A DNA stretch of 64,000 bases. It comes from Helicobacter acinonychis. GTDB taxonomy: Bacteria > Campylobacterota > Campylobacteria > Campylobacterales > Helicobacteraceae. The position numbers and the translations under genes are program-made. The stretch spans positions 1,178,001 to 1,242,000 of the forward strand of contig NZ_UGIA01000001.1 in NCBI RefSeq assembly GCF_900461455.1. Reading direction: 5' to 3'. The notes below the pieces were generated by a model. The model ran no database searches. It worked only from the letters and a program-made list of their open reading frames with translations, and had not been told where the DNA came from. Positions 12,745 to 23,279 of this stretch are shown here, one piece after another (position 1 is the first letter of the stretch; every line of letters begins with the position of its first letter).

Positions 12745-13385
12745 CATAGTGGGTTAAAGCAATAGCCCACCCCCTTGTGCGTTTCTATGCAATTTTTCCC
12801 TAAAAGCTTACGCAACACTTTAATATAAGTGCGTAAGGTGGAGTCATCAATAGCTTGATCCCATAAGTTATTTTCTAACACTTGAGAGCTAATGATTTGC
12901 CCCTTATGCTCTAAGAAATACTCTAAAAGTTGGGCGGTTTTGGGCGCTAAGATTTCCTTTTTCCCCTTGACATTCAAAGAGTGTTGGGAATAAAAAACAT
13001 CAGGCATGATTTCTATCGGATCATCATTGAAAAACCTTTTAATGCGTGCTTCTAATTCGTCTAAATCAAAAGGCTTTTTCAAATAATCGCTTGCACCTAA
13101 ATTAAAAGCGCATTTTAAGGTGGCGTTATCTTGTAAAGCGGTGATAAAAATCACAGGCGTAGAGATTAAAAAATCGTTTTTGATGCACTTAAACAATTCC
13201 AAGCTATTCATTTCAGGCACTTGCACATCTAAAAGCAAGAGATTAAAACGCTCAACAGAAAGCCTTTCATAAGCCTCTTTTCCGTTAAAAGCACAAACTA
13301 CTTTATAGCCCAAATGCTCTAAAAACTCCTTAACGCTCTCGCTTAAAAGGTAATCATCTTCTAGTAAAAAAATCTTTTTTTGCAT
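12744..13385 (-). CDS. crdR: CrdR-type OmpR-family response regulator
   Basis: DNA-binding partner of CrdS, the activator of copper-resistance genes crdAB-czcAB in H. pylori. It has 213 residues: a receiver domain with acidic D10-D11, phospho-acceptor D53 in [10 protein letters not shown], and K in [10 protein letters not shown], then a winged-helix domain ending [12 protein letters not shown]. The gene lies first in the crdR-crdS-nnrD string. The stop TGA overlaps the presumed crdS start. Confidence 0.93.
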   Translation of the reverse strand: MQKKIFLLEDDYLLSESVKEFLEHLGYKVVCAFNGKEAYERLSVERFNLLLLDVQVPEMNSLELFKCIKNDFLISTPVIFITALQDNATLKCAFNLGASDYLKKPFDLDELEARIKRFFNDDPIEIMPDVFYSQHSLNVKGKKEILAPKTAQLLEYFLEHKGQIISSQVLENNLWDQAIDDSTLRTYIKVLRKLLGKNCIETHKGVGYCFNPL

Positions 13386-13418
13386 GGGGGTATTGTAGCG
13401 CTTAATGGTAGGCTTTGC

Positions 13419-13424
13419 TATAAT
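13419..13424 (+). promoter_or_regulatory. Extended -10 box (TGCTATAAT) facing the type III relic
   Basis: TTTGCTATAATACTC on the plus strand is a good sigma-80 extended -10 site, about 30 bp before the mod relic ATG at 13453. Read on the other strand the same bases give TATTATAG, a plausible -10 for crdR, so the site may serve both directions. Confidence 0.5.
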
Positions 13425-13452
13425 ACTCTTTCATGTTTTTAAGGGAGCTATA

Positions 13453-13822
13453 ATGAAAACGAACGAAGCTAAATTTTATGAAGTTTTAGAAAACCTTTTT
13501 ATAGGCGTTAAAATTGAAGACTAGCCACAAAGCCTTTTAGATGCTGACGCTAGAGCGATAAAAAATGGCATGCTCAAATCTCATGAAAGCTAAGAGCTAG
13601 TATTATAAGAATAAAAAAACAAGAATTAGAAAAATTCATTAATTTAAAATGCCGAGACAACAACGATTTTAAAGAATAATTGTCTGACAAACTCTATAGT
13701 TTTTTCAAGCGTTATTTTAGCACTAATGGGGGGATTTATTTCAATGACACGCCCTTATACGATAGCCTTTATGCTAAAAGCGATTATGAAAAATGCTCTC
13801 TTAAAAAAGACACCGCTTTATT
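13453..13822 (+). pseudogene. 5' remnant of a type III DNA methyltransferase (mod)
   Basis: It starts properly (GGGAG box, ATG at 13453, MKTNEAKFYEVLENLFIG) but is stopped by TAG after 24 codons. A second open piece further on reads KKQELEKFINLKCRDNNDF, TAA, then LSDKLYSFFKRYFSTNGG and YFNDTPLYDSLYAKSDYEK. These match the N-terminal part of H. pylori type III Mod proteins as I remember them. The catalytic motifs are gone. The remnant ends where the convergent type IIS nuclease gene begins. Confidence 0.65.
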
Positions 13823-13825
13823 TTG

Positions 13826-15100
13826 TCAGCCGTTTTTAGAATGCAATAGATCCTTATTGTATTCCAACATGGTATTTTGCAAATCAAGTTTATAGGATAC
13901 ATTTTCAATGTAAGTCAAATAAAGGCTTTCTTGTTCTTCTTTGAAGCCTTTAGATAAGATCACATCGCAATTTTTAAAATACAAACAAATATGTTTATTT
14001 TGTGTTTGAGATATTTTTGCATGGTTAAAAGCGTCAATATAGATTAAATTTTCCCATTTATCTAAAAGATCAAACTCTTCTATAGAAGAGCGAGCCAAAC
14101 ACAAAGGCACAATATGGTGCAACTCAAAGCCCTTTTCTTTTTTTACGCCATGTTTTTCAAAATAAAGGGCTTTTTCTTTAATGGAGCGTTTGAGCTTTTT
14201 ATCGTTTTGTTTGTTTTCTTCACTGATCGTTTTCAAAATAAGCCTCTCTTTATTGGTTTCAAAAAATACGCTTTGTTCTAGCAAGCTAAAAATTTGTTGG
14301 GCTTGATTTTTCCAATTATGATAATCTCTTTTATTTAACTTGTTCCCACTAAAATGGTTAGGGTTGCAATAATTTTGCACTGACTCTTTTAATTTTTCTT
14401 TTTGGATGCGGCTTAAACTCCTGTATTCTCTAACATATTCTATAATTTCACTTCTAGTAAAATTTTCAATATTTAAAAATGTAACAAAAAACATCATTTC
14501 TTCAATATCTAAGTGATGATTGTCAAGCCCTATCATTACCTCTCTGCATTCTGCTCCAAAACCTTTTAAAAGATTTTCTAAAGCTTGCGTGTAACAAAAA
14601 TTTTTTCTTAACAAATCTTGTGCGTTTAAAAATTCTATGGCTAAGGGAGTTAAACGAATATATTTGATATTGCTTTGAATATAGGGGTCTATAAGCTCTT
14701 TATTTTTATTGTAGCGTTCAATCAACCCCATTCTATGCATATCTACGAAAAGATTTTTCCTCAAACTATCTTGGGCTACTTGATTCTTTTTTCCTAAATT
14801 ATCTTGAGATATTTCAGACTTGCAGATATTATCCACCACTTTTGCATAAATCTCTTCGCCTGTTATATTGCTGGGGCGTTTGCTCATGTCAGTGGTGCGA
14901 ATTTGTAAAAAATCCTCTCCCACTTCATTAAAAATAGCTTGAATAATGATTTTAATTTTATTTTGATCGTAACGATTGTGTTGGGATAATTGCAATCCCC
15001 TATAATCAGGGCTTTTTATACGATTAACTAAAAATCTTAAACACTCCTTACTAGGGTCAAGCTAGGTGATTTCTTGCAAAATTTCTTCTATTTTTGGCAT
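13826..15100 (-). pseudogene. MboII-like type IIS restriction endonuclease with amber codon 13
   Basis: HNH-type nuclease of a GAAGA-recognising system (HP1366-like by recall). The fold's motif is visible near the C terminus: ELHHIVPLCL, then NLIYIDAFNHAKIS, with the paired His, the central Asn and the last His. The natural start is the ATG at 15100 (MPKIEEILQEIT). Codon 13 is TAG (15064-15062) and the frame continues LDPSKECLRFLVNRIKSPDY without further breaks for about 410 codons. A TTG at 14995 could only give an N-truncated product. It is last in the M2-M1-R gene string. Confidence 0.8.
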
Positions 15101-15123
15101 GTCAAATACCCTTTTTTACTTAT

Positions 15124-15905
15124 TTAAGTGATACTTATCATATCTAATATTTCCAAACTTTCATGCACATACTCAGCATGGCTTTCACACCCTATAAAGT
15201 TACGCCCTAAACTTTTAGCCACCAAGCTAGTCATGCCACTGCCACTAAATAAATCTAAAATCAAATCGTTTTTGTGAGAGCTGGCTTTTATCATGCGTTC
15301 AATGAGCGCTTTAGGTTTGATGCTAGGGTGTTTTGGCTTAAGGATCTTACCATTCTCTTTTTCAACATGCCTTTGTGAAGCGATCTCCCACACATCAAGG
15401 CATAATTTGCCATTAGGGTTAGGGAACCAGCGTTTGTTATTCTTTAAAATCCCTTTGCTTTGAGCGTGTTTGATGCGTTCAGTGGATTCATAAGCGATGC
15501 GAATTTCATCAGCATTAAAAGTGTAATTTTTCTTATGCATGCTATAAAATAAAATGCTTTCTTGTGCATGGTTATAACGCTTTTTAGCGTTGGCAAACCC
15601 ATCTTTTTTGACCCAAGTGATAAAATTTAAAAAATGCACTTTTTTTGACACAAATATGCTAAAAATAAAGCGCAGTTAAAGGGGGTATTAAAGATATAAA
15701 AACTCCCTGTGTCTTTGATTTTGGGTAGCATTTTATCAATCCAAGCGTAAGAAAATGTTAAAAATTCTTCATCATTTTTAAAACTATCCCATGAAGCAAT
15801 TTTAAGATTGTAAGGAGGGTCAATAATAGCTAAATCAACGCTTTTATCTTCTAACTTGTCTAAGAAAGCAAAAACATCTTCTATATAAATCTTATTCAAA
15901 ATCAA
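15124..15905 (-). pseudogene. MboII-like N6-adenine methyltransferase (M1), frameshifted at A7
   Basis: A beta-class methyltransferase that protects the GAAGA strand. The first part (15627-15905) has the catalytic IDPPYNL, and the second (15124-15651) has the AdoMet loop LDLFSGSGMTSLVA. The break is at an A7 run (15640-15646, T7 on plus): A8 would restore YLCQKKVHFLNFITW. Total span is one base short of a multiple of three, which agrees with a single loss. As read, the first product lacks the AdoMet site. Reversible slippage is possible. Confidence 0.82.
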
Positions 15906-16764
15906 ACAAGTTTCCTAATTTTTGCTCAATCAAGGGCTTATAATTTTCATAGAGTTCATAGCCTATAAAATTCCTTTTTAAAAGTTTTGCTTCTCTTAAA
16001 GTTGTTCCGCTCCCGCTAAATGGATCTAGCACCACATCGCCCACGCAACTATACAATCTAATCAAACGCCTTGCTAATTCAGCCGGCATTAAAGCCGCAT
16101 GCTTACCAAAAGCAATATCGTTTTTGTTAGGGATTGGGATTTCCCAAATTTGTTTGGTAAATTCTACCCACTCCTCTTGAGTTAATTGGCTTTGTTCTTT
16201 TTGTTCTCTTTGTTCTTTTGTGGGTTGTTTGGGCTTGCCGTCTTTGACAAACACGCCAATAAATTCTATAGTATTTTGTGCATAAAAATTTCTAGGATAA
16301 GGGTAACTCCCAAACATCAATTTTTTAGTAGGATTTGTGCGTTTCCAAATATAGACATCTAATAAAAATATTTTAGGCTTGTTTTCCAACATGTTGTTTA
16401 AATCACGCAAAATGGAGTGTTGAATATCAGCATGCAGATCAAAAATATGGCGGTTATAGTGCGTGTTTAAAACCTTTTTAAGCATGGGTATTAAAGGCAC
16501 ATTAATGCATAGCTTACCATTTGGTTTTAGCACCCTATAGCATTCATGCCAAACTTTTAAAAGACCTAAAAGGTAATCTTCATATTTTTCTAACGCCCCT
16601 AAATCTTCAACATGTTGGGTTGAATGCTGTAAATCTTGTGTGCCATTTTTCGTGTAATCTTTAATGTTGAAATAAGGTGGGCTTGTGATGATTAAATCCA
16701 CGCTATTATCTAGCACTTCATTCATGTTGGTGCTACTATGATAAAACACTTTATTGATGTTCAA
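15892..16764 (-). CDS. Type IIS system second methyltransferase (M2), probable N4-cytosine type
   Basis: Methylates the other strand of the asymmetric target in MboII-like systems (HP1368-like by recall). The 290 residues contain the catalytic TSPPYFN near residue 31 and VLDPFSGSGTTLREA near 250; the SPPY form is usual for N4-cytosine enzymes. A PTKEQREQKEQSQLTQEEW linker is present in the middle. It is first of the cassette and overlaps M1 by 14 bp. It is the only member of the cassette that looks intact, so it may act as a solitary methyltransferase. Confidence 0.85.
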   Translation of the reverse strand: MNINKVFYHSSTNMNEVLDNSVDLIITSPPYFNIKDYTKNGTQDLQHSTQHVEDLGALEKYEDYLLGLLKVWHECYRVLKPNGKLCINVPLIPMLKKVLNTHYNRHIFDLHADIQHSILRDLNNMLENKPKIFLLDVYIWKRTNPTKKLMFGSYPYPRNFYAQNTIEFIGVFVKDGKPKQPTKEQREQKEQSQLTQEEWVEFTKQIWEIPIPNKNDIAFGKHAALMPAELARRLIRLYSCVGDVVLDPFSGSGTTLREAKLLKRNFIGYELYENYKPLIEQKLGNLFDFE

Positions 16765-16834
16765 TGTTATTTTTACCTTTTATTAAGAACTTAATAGATT
16801 TACATGAAAGAATTTTACAATGAAATGAGAGCCT

Positions 16835-18082
16835 TTTAAAGCATGGATCTATAAAAAATTAGAGAGCGTGAATAAGGTTAGCGTATTTAAACACAGACAA
16901 ATCCATTAAAAAGACTTGAAACCAAACGCTGCAATGTTAGAAACGCTTTTTGTGATAGCGACTGAAAACGAAAGCGTTAGGGCGTCCTTGATATTAAAGA
17001 AAAAAGCTCCGAAGCTTTATGGTGTGAAGTAGAATTAGAAAAAACGCCCATAGAGCATGTTTTGTTTGTGCCTAGCTACCAAACAAAGCCCATTAAAGCC
17101 GTTGAATTACAAAGCGGTTCGTTTAAAATGAGCGGCAAAAATTTTAAGGATTTAAAAGAGTATCTTAATTTTATGAGTGAAAAACATTTTATTTTAAAGC
17201 ATGAATTTTATGACTCTAAAAATTATGTGCTGTTAAAAGAAATAATACAAAAAAGCGCTTTAAGATAGAGTTAAACTAGCATTATAAACATTTAGATGAT
17301 TTGATTTCTAGGCTTAAAACCAGGCTATACCTTAATCAAAAAGTGCCTGAAGATGAGTTTAACGCCCTAGATGATGAAAAAATCGTGCATTTTAAAAAGA
17401 TTAAAATTAAAGCGGATAAAAAACTGCATTGGATAATAAAATACAAGAAGTGAGAGAGTATGCACCTTTGGATAAAGAAACCCTAAAAACAAAAATTACA
17501 CAAGGTGAGATTGGTATTGATGATATAGATAAATACAAACCAAGCAAAGAATTTGAACTTGATGGCACAAAATTCTTAAAACTCAAAGAGCATTGCTACA
17601 CCCCACTCATTAAAGCCAAAAACTGCGACTGACTTAAGCATGTCGTTAAGGTAAAGAGCGAGAGCGATTTTTTAGAAGATGTTGTTAAAGATTGCAGAAA
17701 CGCTACAAGAAAACTATGATTTTTGGGCGTTCAGCAAGATTGATGAACACTTAAATGATTTGTTTGTCCATATTTCAACAACACTACAGAAAAGTGCTTT
17801 TTCCTGATTTTATCTTTTGGTTACAAAAGGGCGATACGCAGATTATTTGCTTCATTGACCCTAAAGGGAGTGTGGCTTCTGAATATCAGTTTAAAGTGAA
17901 AGGCTATAAAAAAACTTTTTGAAGATAAAATTTTTAAGCCTAAAAACGATCAAAACCTCAAAAAAATTAAAGTAGTTTTAAGGCTTTATCAAAATGATGA
18001 TAAAGAAATTGTAGAAGATTATGAGAATTATTGGATTAAAAAAGAGAGATTAAAAGATTTTTTTCTAACCTTAAAAAATTAG
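16835..18082 (+). pseudogene. 3' remnant of a type III restriction subunit (res)
   Basis: Pieces in several plus-strand frames line up as one protein: LETLFVIATENESVRASL, VLFVPSYQTKPIKAVEL (17062-17266), DNKIQEVREYAPLDKETL (17429-17632), FWAFSKIDEHLNDLFV and FPDFIFWLQKGDTQIICFID followed by PKGSVASEYQ. The last segment matches the PD...DPKG nuclease end of type III Res subunits. At least five frameshifts or stops separate them, and the helicase half is absent. The final TAG is at 18080-18082. Same strand as the mod relic on the other side of the type IIS cassette. Confidence 0.75.
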
Positions 18083-18287
18083 CTTAGTTTTATTGAAAGG
18101 GGTTAAAAAGTGCACTTATTTATAACTCTTGTTTTTGACTCCCTAGAGATTATAAAACCAACATGAAGGCGTGCGGGGATTTCATCAATGAATATAACAA
18201 GAAATAGTCAGTAAAAATTTGCTAAACTAAAACCAATCAATCAGGTTAAGGAGTTTAGCATGTTATATTCCGCCAACTTCTAAAGAA

Positions 18288-18722
18288 GTGTATGTCAGCT
18301 CTATTGTAGCTTTAAATATCCATAGTCCACAAGGCATAGGGGATTGGTATGGTTGCTATGCTTTAATGGATAATGCGTTTGATGATATGGGGGTCTATAT
18401 CTATGGAGAAAAACAAACTCATAGTACTAATGGGTTATTGGGTAATCTAGGCGTTATAGATGGCACAGCAAGACTCAATAAGATGGGTTATTACCCCAAA
18501 AATACCCCAACTTATATCGCTGAACACCCAAGAGCCCATGTGGATTATCTCTATATTTCTGTATTGCAAACTAGTAAGTTAGGGGTTATTATGTTAGATG
18601 AATGGTTTCCTAGCATTAAAGATAAAGAGAGTGTGTTTGCTCTCATAGAAATCATGCGACCTAAATTGAATGATTTAGAAAAAGAGAATTTAAATGAATG
18701 GATAGCAAGAAACAAGCATTAA
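18288..18722 (+). CDS. Conserved H. pylori protein of unknown function, start uncertain
   Basis: Not assigned to a family. The open frame encodes 144 residues from GTG 18288, with a hydrophilic, aromatic-rich sequence (GIGDWYGCYALMDNAFDD, HPRAHVDYLYISVLQ, LGVIMLDEWFPS). The same frame runs open further upstream (CYIPPTSKE), and the only AAGGAG box (18246-18251) is placed for an ATG at 18260 in a different frame. The simplest reading is a small indel right after that ATG. It faces the 16S gene tail to tail. Confidence 0.6.
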   Translation: MYVSSIVALNIHSPQGIGDWYGCYALMDNAFDDMGVYIYGEKQTHSTNGLLGNLGVIDGTARLNKMGYYPKNTPTYIAEHPRAHVDYLYISVLQTSKLGVIMLDEWFPSIKDKESVFALIEIMRPKLNDLEKENLNEWIARNKH

Positions 18723-18775
18723 AATAACAAATAAGCAAAAAGAATTAAAAAGAAAAAGACGGGAAAAACAAGCCC

Positions 18776-18808
18776 AATCTTTCAAAACTAAGCAACAAGA
18801 AGTTCTTT
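18776..18808 (-). other. Trailer arm of the 16S precursor processing stem
   Basis: About 55 nt past the 3' end of 16S. On the minus strand it reads AAAGAACTTCTTG then TTGCTTAGTTTTGAAAG, the complement of the leader arm at 20692-20727 except for a short internal loop and one mismatch. The two arms would close the whole 16S in a helix of about 30 bp, the usual substrate for RNase III. RNase III maturation of separate 16S and 23S-5S precursors is described in H. pylori. Confidence 0.8.
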
Positions 18809-18861
18809 GTCAGGTAATACTCTTTGGCTTTTAACAAGCGAATATTAAAAGCTTTTCTCTA

Positions 18862-20365
<1,504 letters not shown>

Positions 20366-20569
20366 AGTGTTTGTCCTTAAAGCTCTTCCGTTTTTTTGAT
20401 AGGCTATTGTTATTTCTGACAATAGCTTTAGCGTATCACAAGAACTCGTTTTATATTTTAGCATTTTAGCAAATAAAACGGGTTGTGTTCTTAAGTATTA
20501 CAACAACAAAAAAGAAAGAAACTTTTTAAAAAGGTTTAGCAAAACGCTAACCCAAAATACTCTCATGCC

Positions 20570-20597
20570 ATCCATTCAATGGATTGTCAATGGATTG
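20570..20597. repeat. Palindrome and 10-bp direct repeat in the 16S leader
   Basis: ATCCATTCAATGGAT (20570-20584) is a perfect dyad around one base. CAATGGATTG is repeated at 20577-20586 and 20588-20597, one base apart. It lies in the transcribed leader, about 205-230 nt upstream of mature 16S. It could form alternative hairpins or bind a factor; the role is unknown. Confidence 0.6.
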
Positions 20598-20691
20598 GCA
20601 TTGGTTGGATAAGAACTTCCTATCAAAAAATGGAAGCGATAAAAACTCCCGCTCTTTAATAAGTTATCCTTAAGTCAGAATATCCCTTTAA

Positions 20692-20727
20692 AAAGAACTT
20701 CTTCAGTTTGCTTAGTTTTCAAAGATC
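20692..20727 (-). other. Leader arm of the 16S precursor processing stem
   Basis: Reads GATCTTTGAAAACTAAGCAA then ACTGAAGAAGTTCTTT on the minus strand. It pairs with the trailer arm at 18776-18808. It lies about 330 nt upstream of mature 16S and about 70 nt inside the transcript from the proposed promoter. Confidence 0.8.
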
Positions 20728-20801
20728 GTTCGCTTGTATTAGCTATCCTTGCAGGTTACAAAACGGCTTTTTAAAAGCCCTTGCTGAAACAAGGAAATGA
20801 A

Positions 20802-20807
20802 ATTATA
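20802..20807 (-). promoter_or_regulatory. Probable 16S rRNA promoter (-10 TATAAT)
   Basis: CTATGACTATAATTTC on the minus strand gives a perfect -10 box, so transcription would start near 20795, giving a leader of about 430 nt. No consensus -35 is seen, normal for H. pylori sigma-80. A GC-rich discriminator is absent. Just downstream, GGCTTTTTAAAAGCC (20765-20779) can form a hairpin in the leader. Confidence 0.6.
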
Positions 20808-20836
20808 GTCATAGAAAGCTTAAGGTTTGCTTAAAG

Positions 20837-21616
20837 CTAGGGAATGTTTTGAAAAATGTTTTGATTTTTTAGAGTATTCAAAAATTGCACAATCTTTTCT
20901 CTAGGGATAATCACCAAATTTTCTTGATCCCCTAAAACGCTGCTAGCCATTCCCATAAACTCCCCCATCTCGCTAAAATAAGGTCTCCCTCCCCACAACA
21001 CGCTCCCTTTTTTAAAAGAGCTATCCAGCGAAAGAAACTTTTTGGATTTTAAAAGTTCAGCCACAGAAATGCCCATCGTCTGTATAGAAAAAGAATTCCC
21101 CTCATTTAATGCAGGGTAATAAAGATCGGAATCGGATGTTTTTTTATTTATATAGGGGTTTGAATAAAAAGTTTGAGCGTATTTGGTATAAATCCTTGCA
21201 TGATAGTAGCTCTCCTCTCTTTTATGGCAATAATCATCTCTAAAATCGGCGGTTTTTAAAAGCGAAAGCCCTTGATCCCTATCAATCGCTTCAAGGTGCA
21301 AGCTAGCTATGCAAATCAACTCTTTAGCACTACTGTCTTGCATCTTGGCTAAAATCGTTTTAGGATACAAACCATTGGAATAAAGCGTTTCAGAAGAAGC
21401 GATATAATGCCCATTTTCTAATAAAGTCGCATAGCCTTCTTTATAAGTCCCATCGCTAAAATACACTTTCAATAACGCAATAGAATAGACCCATGTGGGG
21501 AGTTCTGAATCAAGGGGCGGATCGTTTCTAACAAGCTCAACATTATGGGCGTTCATCACGCATGACAATAAAAAGATACAACAACTAACCGCCAATCTTT
21601 TACACCAACACGCCAT
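20837..21616 (-). CDS. Exported protein of unknown function (HP1440-like), possible degenerate trypsin-like fold
   Basis: From ATG 21616 the protein begins with a signal peptide (MACWCKRLAVSCCIFLLSC) that ends in a lipobox-like LLSC, so it is periplasmic or lipid-anchored. The rest is beta-rich, with YATLLENGHYIASSETLYSN and KKGSVLWGGRPYFSEMGEFM, which recall the strand order of trypsin-like proteases. No convincing His-Asp-Ser triad is seen. The GTG at 21628 would add four residues. It lies upstream of the rRNA promoter and divergent from ppiA. The fold is an inference. Confidence 0.75.
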   Translation of the reverse strand: MACWCKRLAVSCCIFLLSCVMNAHNVELVRNDPPLDSELPTWVYSIALLKVYFSDGTYKEGYATLLENGHYIASSETLYSNGLYPKTILAKMQDSSAKELICIASLHLEAIDRDQGLSLLKTADFRDDYCHKREESYYHARIYTKYAQTFYSNPYINKKTSDSDLYYPALNEGNSFSIQTMGISVAELLKSKKFLSLDSSFKKGSVLWGGRPYFSEMGEFMGMASSVLGDQENLVIIPREKIVQFLNTLKNQNIFQNIP

Positions 21617-21703
21617 GACTAAACCCACATTAACTTACCGCTTAAATTTCAAAGACATCCTAAATTACTATCGGCTAAAATACCATTTGCTTTAATTTAT
21701 TGC

Positions 21704-21709
21704 TATAAT
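21704..21709 (+). promoter_or_regulatory. Extended -10 promoter for ppiA
   Basis: TGCTATAATAG is a consensus extended -10 (TGnTATAAT). It would start transcription about 30 nt before the ppiA ATG at 21745 and drive the ppiA-csrA-ispE-smpB-exbBD string. Confidence 0.65.
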
Positions 21710-21744
21710 AGAAAATTTGAATAACAAAAGTTAAAGGTTTATCT

Positions 21745-22233
21745 ATGGATCCAATTAAAACTTATGAGATTAAAGAAGAAGAGCTTGTAAAATCTGCTTA
21801 CGCTACGATCAAAACCAATAAAGGTAATATCACTCTAGAGCTTTTTTACAAAGATGCACCCCAAACGGTCAGTAACTTTGTCACTCTAGCTAAAGAGAGC
21901 TTTTATGATGGGCTTAATTTCCATCGTGTGATTGCAGGCTTTGTGGCTCAAGGGGGTTGTCCTTATGGCACAGGCACAGGCGGACCAGGGCATCGCATTA
22001 AATGCGAAGTGGTTCATAACCCCAACAAGCACAAAAGAGGCTCTATTTCTATGGCGCATGCTGGAAGAGACACAGGAGGGAGTCAATTTTTCTTGTGTTT
22101 TGTGGATTTGCCCCATTTAGATGGCGAGCATACCGTGTTTGGTAAAATCACTAACGCAGAAGGTCTTAGCGTTTTGGATAAAATCAAACAAGGCGATATT
22201 ATAGAGAGCGTTGAGTTTAGCACCTCTCTATAA
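21745..22233 (+). CDS. ppiA: Cyclophilin-type peptidyl-prolyl cis-trans isomerase
   Basis: Speeds proline isomerisation during folding. The 162 residues show the cyclophilin core: [41 protein letters not shown] and [12 protein letters not shown], with the active-site Arg in FHRV and the Phe/Trp pocket. There is no signal peptide, so it is cytosolic, unlike the periplasmic PpiA of E. coli. It is first in its operon, with csrA 12 bp downstream. HP1441 by recall. Confidence 0.95.
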   Translation: MDPIKTYEIKEEELVKSAYATIKTNKGNITLELFYKDAPQTVSNFVTLAKESFYDGLNFHRVIAGFVAQGGCPYGTGTGGPGHRIKCEVVHNPNKHKRGSISMAHAGRDTGGSQFFLCFVDLPHLDGEHTVFGKITNAEGLSVLDKIKQGDIIESVEFSTSL

Positions 22234-22245
22234 AAAAGATTAAAG

Positions 22246-22476
22246 ATGCTCATACTCAGCCGCAAAGTTAATGAAGGGATTGTCATTGACGATCACATTC
22301 ATATTAAAGTCGTTTCCATAGATAGAGGGAGCGTGCGTTTAGGGTTTGAAGCGCCTGAAAGTACTCTTATCTTGCGCGCTGAACTCAAAGAGGCCATTGT
22401 GAGCGAAAACCAAAAAGCTTCTGCTTCCGTAGATGAAAGCTTGTTAGAAAACATCAAAAAGGTCATTAAGCCTTGA
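22246..22476 (+). CDS. csrA: Carbon storage regulator, RNA-binding
   Basis: Binds GGA motifs in mRNA leaders and alters translation or stability. The 76 residues start [14 protein letters not shown] with R6, keep the [10 protein letters not shown] core, and end with a basic tail. H. pylori CsrA affects motility and stress responses. The next gene, ispE, starts on TTG inside the csrA stop (TTGA), indicating translational coupling. Confidence 0.95.
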   Translation: MLILSRKVNEGIVIDDHIHIKVVSIDRGSVRLGFEAPESTLILRAELKEAIVSENQKASASVDESLLENIKKVIKP

Positions 22477-23279
22477 CGCATGCTTTTGAAGTTTATCCTA
22501 AAGTCAATATTTTTTTAAAAATCCTTTACAAAGAAGGGGCTTATCATAAGCTCATCTCTCGCATGTGTTTAGTCAAAGGCCAGTTAAAAGACATTATTAG
22601 CGTTAAAAACGCGCCTTCGTTTTGCTTAAAAGGGAATTTTGACTGCCCTTTAGAAGAAAACTCGCTTTTTAAAGCCCTCCAAATTTTAAAAAATTTTTTA
22701 AAATCAAAAAAACTCTCACATTCTGTTATCAAATCCCTAGACACCCTAGCGATTGAAGTGGAAAAAAACATCCCCACTCAAGCTGGGTTAGGTGGTGGGA
22801 GCACTGATGCTGGAGGGCTATTGTATCATTTGAATCAAATTTTTGATTTACGCTTGAATTTAGAAGAGCTTTATACTATAGGATCTTTAGTGGGTGCGGA
22901 CACTAACTTTTTCATCTCGCAATATAAAAGCGCTAACGCCACTTCTTATGGTGAAGTCATTGAAAATTTTGAAGAAAAGCCTTTAGAAAATCGTCTAGAA
23001 ATCTATGTGCCGGATAATATTTTTTGCAGCACCAAAGCCGTTTATCAAGCTTATAAGCCCAAAACTTGTTTTTATCAAGCTAAAGAATGGCTTAAAAAAC
23101 CAAGTTTAGAATGCTTAAAAACTTGTGATAGAAGCGAATTAAACGATCTTTTAAAACCAGCTTTACTCACCCATCAAGCTTTAAAGGATATAGAGAGCCA
23201 ATTGGGTAAGGAGTGGTTTTTTAGCGGGAGTGGGAGCGCGTTTTTTAGGCTAAAGCCCACTCAAAAAGGGAGCGAATGA
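22473..23279 (+). CDS. ispE: 4-diphosphocytidyl-2-C-methyl-D-erythritol kinase
   Basis: GHMP kinase of the MEP isoprenoid pathway. The ATP loop is [16 protein letters not shown] near residue 100, and the C-terminal GHMP motif is [10 protein letters not shown]. The 268 residues fit the family. The TTG start overlaps csrA by 4 bp, and the stop overlaps the smpB ATG (ATGA). Confidence 0.94.
   Translation: MTHAFEVYPKVNIFLKILYKEGAYHKLISRMCLVKGQLKDIISVKNAPSFCLKGNFDCPLEENSLFKALQILKNFLKSKKLSHSVIKSLDTLAIEVEKNIPTQAGLGGGSTDAGGLLYHLNQIFDLRLNLEELYTIGSLVGADTNFFISQYKSANATSYGEVIENFEEKPLENRLEIYVPDNIFCSTKAVYQAYKPKTCFYQAKEWLKKPSLECLKTCDRSELNDLLKPALLTHQALKDIESQLGKEWFFSGSGSAFFRLKPTQKGSE

Noticed and set aside
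17062-17632. Two short plus-strand frames as independent small genes
   Set aside because: They read as pieces of one type III restriction subunit and lack ribosome sites.
18100-18245. Possible short gene between the res relic and the unknown gene
   Set aside because: Short frames only (about 20 codons); no start site or recognisable protein.
20366-20836. Hidden gene in the 470-bp gap upstream of 16S
   Set aside because: The gap is explained by the rRNA leader and promoter; frames are short.
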